Positions 62,650 through 64,000 of a DNA stretch of 64,000 bases are shown here, piece after piece; the stretch's first letter is position 1, and each line of letters begins with the position of its first letter. The DNA lies in assembly GCA_028564675.1 (NCBI GenBank), contig JAOVVO010000035.1, forward strand, positions 1 through 64,000, given 5' to 3'. A program made the position numbers and the translations under genes. Origin of the DNA: Onchocerca lupi. Its lineage: Eukaryota; Nematoda; Chromadorea; Rhabditida; Onchocercidae. The notes beneath the pieces were generated by a model. It ran no database searches and was not told the origin of the DNA. It was given only the letters and a program-made list of their open reading frames with translations.

Positions 62650-64000
62650 TTAGGAAATTAATTTAGTTAAAATTTTTTAATATTTTTACTTTTATCTCTT
62701 TATTTCATCAAATATAATCTCCAAAATATTTTTCATTATTGTGTTTTTGCTCTTTGTTTCTATTTTTTATGTCTTCAATTTCTGAGAAAAAAGTTTTAAA
62801 AAAAAATAAATTTCCAAAAAAACTTTTTTTTGTTTTTCATTAAATTGTTTACCTTATTAGTGCCATAGTAGATAATTATTAAAGTCTTAAATAAGTTAAA
62901 AGAACTAAAGTTTTAGGTTAAATATTTGAATTCGGCATATGTCACTTCTTGAAATGCAAGCTTTTTAATCGATAGAATTTTTTTCAGTGGAAAAGAAAAC
63001 ACATGTAATTACTTAATTAATATCTGAAATTGACATTTGAAATGGATATAGTTTTAATTGAAATATTTAAAATAATAATTTAAAAGTAAAAAATTTAAAA
63101 TTATACGAATAATATCTGGAAATATTTTGTTTTCCTAAACGGTAACATCATCATGCTTTATTAATAAAAAATGTCTTCCATTTCATTTCGGAAAGATTAC
63201 CTTTTCTTTTTTCTTCTTCCCTCTCTCTCTCTTTCTGTTTTTCCCTCTTTTCCTCTCTTTTTTATTTATATCATTCTTAGAACAACAATTATTTTTGCAA
63301 AAATTGGAATTTAAAAATGAGAAACAGATTAAAGTTGAAAATGGTTGATGAAAATTGTAAGAAGGAAAAGTGACAGAAAGATATCGATTATGTTAAATTT
63401 TAATTTTTCATTTTGAAGTATTTCTATAAAAAATTTTATAGAAAATGATTTTGTATGAATGCTTAAAATTGTAACAAAGAAAAAATTAAAGTGAAATAGT
63501 AATTCAAAGTTGATTAATAAAAGACAAAAAAGAAGGAGAAAGAATAGGATAGAAATAAAAAAGTAGAAGAAAATATAAGAGATTACTATATTTAAATTAA
63601 AAAAAAAAAAAAAAAAAGAAAAGAAAAAAAGAAAATAGAACATTTTGCCAATAAAATGAAACGAAAATTAAGGCAGAGAGAGAGAGAGAGAGATGGAAAG
63701 AAGGAGAGGGAGAAATGAATAATGAGAAAATTGCAATTAATCCTTTGAGAGATTGTAAAGAGAAAAAAATCGGTGAATATTGGAAAGAGATTTCCGGTAT
63801 GGCATGATATTGTAGTTAAGCTTTGTGAGACCGGAAAGAGGAAAGAGAAAATCGGCAAATATGGAAAGATTTCCGGCAGAGCATGATAAATGGACAATTT
63901 TCTTCCTTTTTTGTTCCTTTTTTTGAGGTTCAGTGTGTAGAATTCAAAACTTTCTAGCCAAAATTGGCCTGAAAAAAGTTTTTTTTTTCTTTTCACACAA
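62650..64000. other. Non-coding right end of the window
   Basis: AT-rich. Holds an A tract (63599-63617), a (GA)n run at 63673-63692 and an ~85-bp duplication (63755-63890). No FN3, membrane or phosphatase exon recognised. Minus-strand frames at 63329-63996 are F/S/L-rich shadows of purine-rich DNA. Confidence 0.65.
63755..63890. repeat. ~85-bp tandem duplication
   Basis: AAGAGAAA.AAATCGG, GAATATTGGAAAGA/AAATATGGAAAGA, ATTTCCGG and GGCATGATA/AGCATGATA occur in the same order in two adjacent copies, the second starting near 63840. Confidence 0.7.

Noticed and set aside
63329..63996. 104- and 134-codon minus-strand frames
   Set aside because: Phe/Leu/Ser homopolymer-like translations of A- and GA-rich DNA.
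1..64000. tRNA, rRNA, CRISPR array, bacterial (Wolbachia-like) insert
   Set aside because: Looked for cloverleaf boxes, repeat-spacer arrays and dense prokaryotic coding; none seen.

Overview
The window is eukaryotic and very AT-rich, with homopolymer T/A tracts throughout. It has short exons, long introns and TTTCAG-type 3' splice sites, which fits a nematode, probably clade III (spirurid/filarial-like) from the very AT-rich, T-tract-loaded introns. The species is inference. No prokaryotic operons, rRNA, tRNA or CRISPR arrays were seen.

Most of the window (2.9-46.5 kb, + strand) is the ectodomain half of one gene: a LAR-type (type IIa) receptor protein tyrosine phosphatase, the ptp-3 orthologue. 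I reassembled 23 coding exons by hand. Splice sites and phases agree at every junction. The product is a signal peptide, three Ig domains and seven fibronectin type III (FN3) domains (1067 residues), still open in phase 1 at 46516. The remaining FN3, transmembrane and phosphatase exons are not visible and presumably lie beyond 64 kb. The ATG at 2929 starts the long isoform.

A 22.8-kb intron separates FN3-4 from FN3-5. It holds a second first exon (36485-36635) encoding its own signal peptide and splicing in the correct phase to FN3-5, so a short Ig-less isoform is predicted from an internal promoter. It also holds a candidate 30-nt in-frame microexon (15446-15475), a solo-LTR-like block (16953-17425), two families of decayed ~110- and ~138-bp tandem repeats, and several purine-rich, less AT-rich islands that are candidate regulatory DNA.

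From 46.5 to 64 kb no recognisable ptp-3 exon appears. Two unfamiliar + strand coding segments lie there. Gene A (56.2-56.9 kb, perhaps ending at 57.86 kb) carries two copies of an exactly spaced C-x18-W-x13-W-x10-C module that I do not recognise. Gene B (61417-62649, three exons, 254 aa) has an Arg-rich start and an Asn/Thr-rich remainder. Either they are nested genes inside a ptp-3 intron or they belong to further ptp-3 isoforms; every open exon end there is phase 1, like the ptp-3 exon before them. A MITE with ~34-bp terminal inverted repeats lies at 57.08-57.27 kb, just after gene A's exon.
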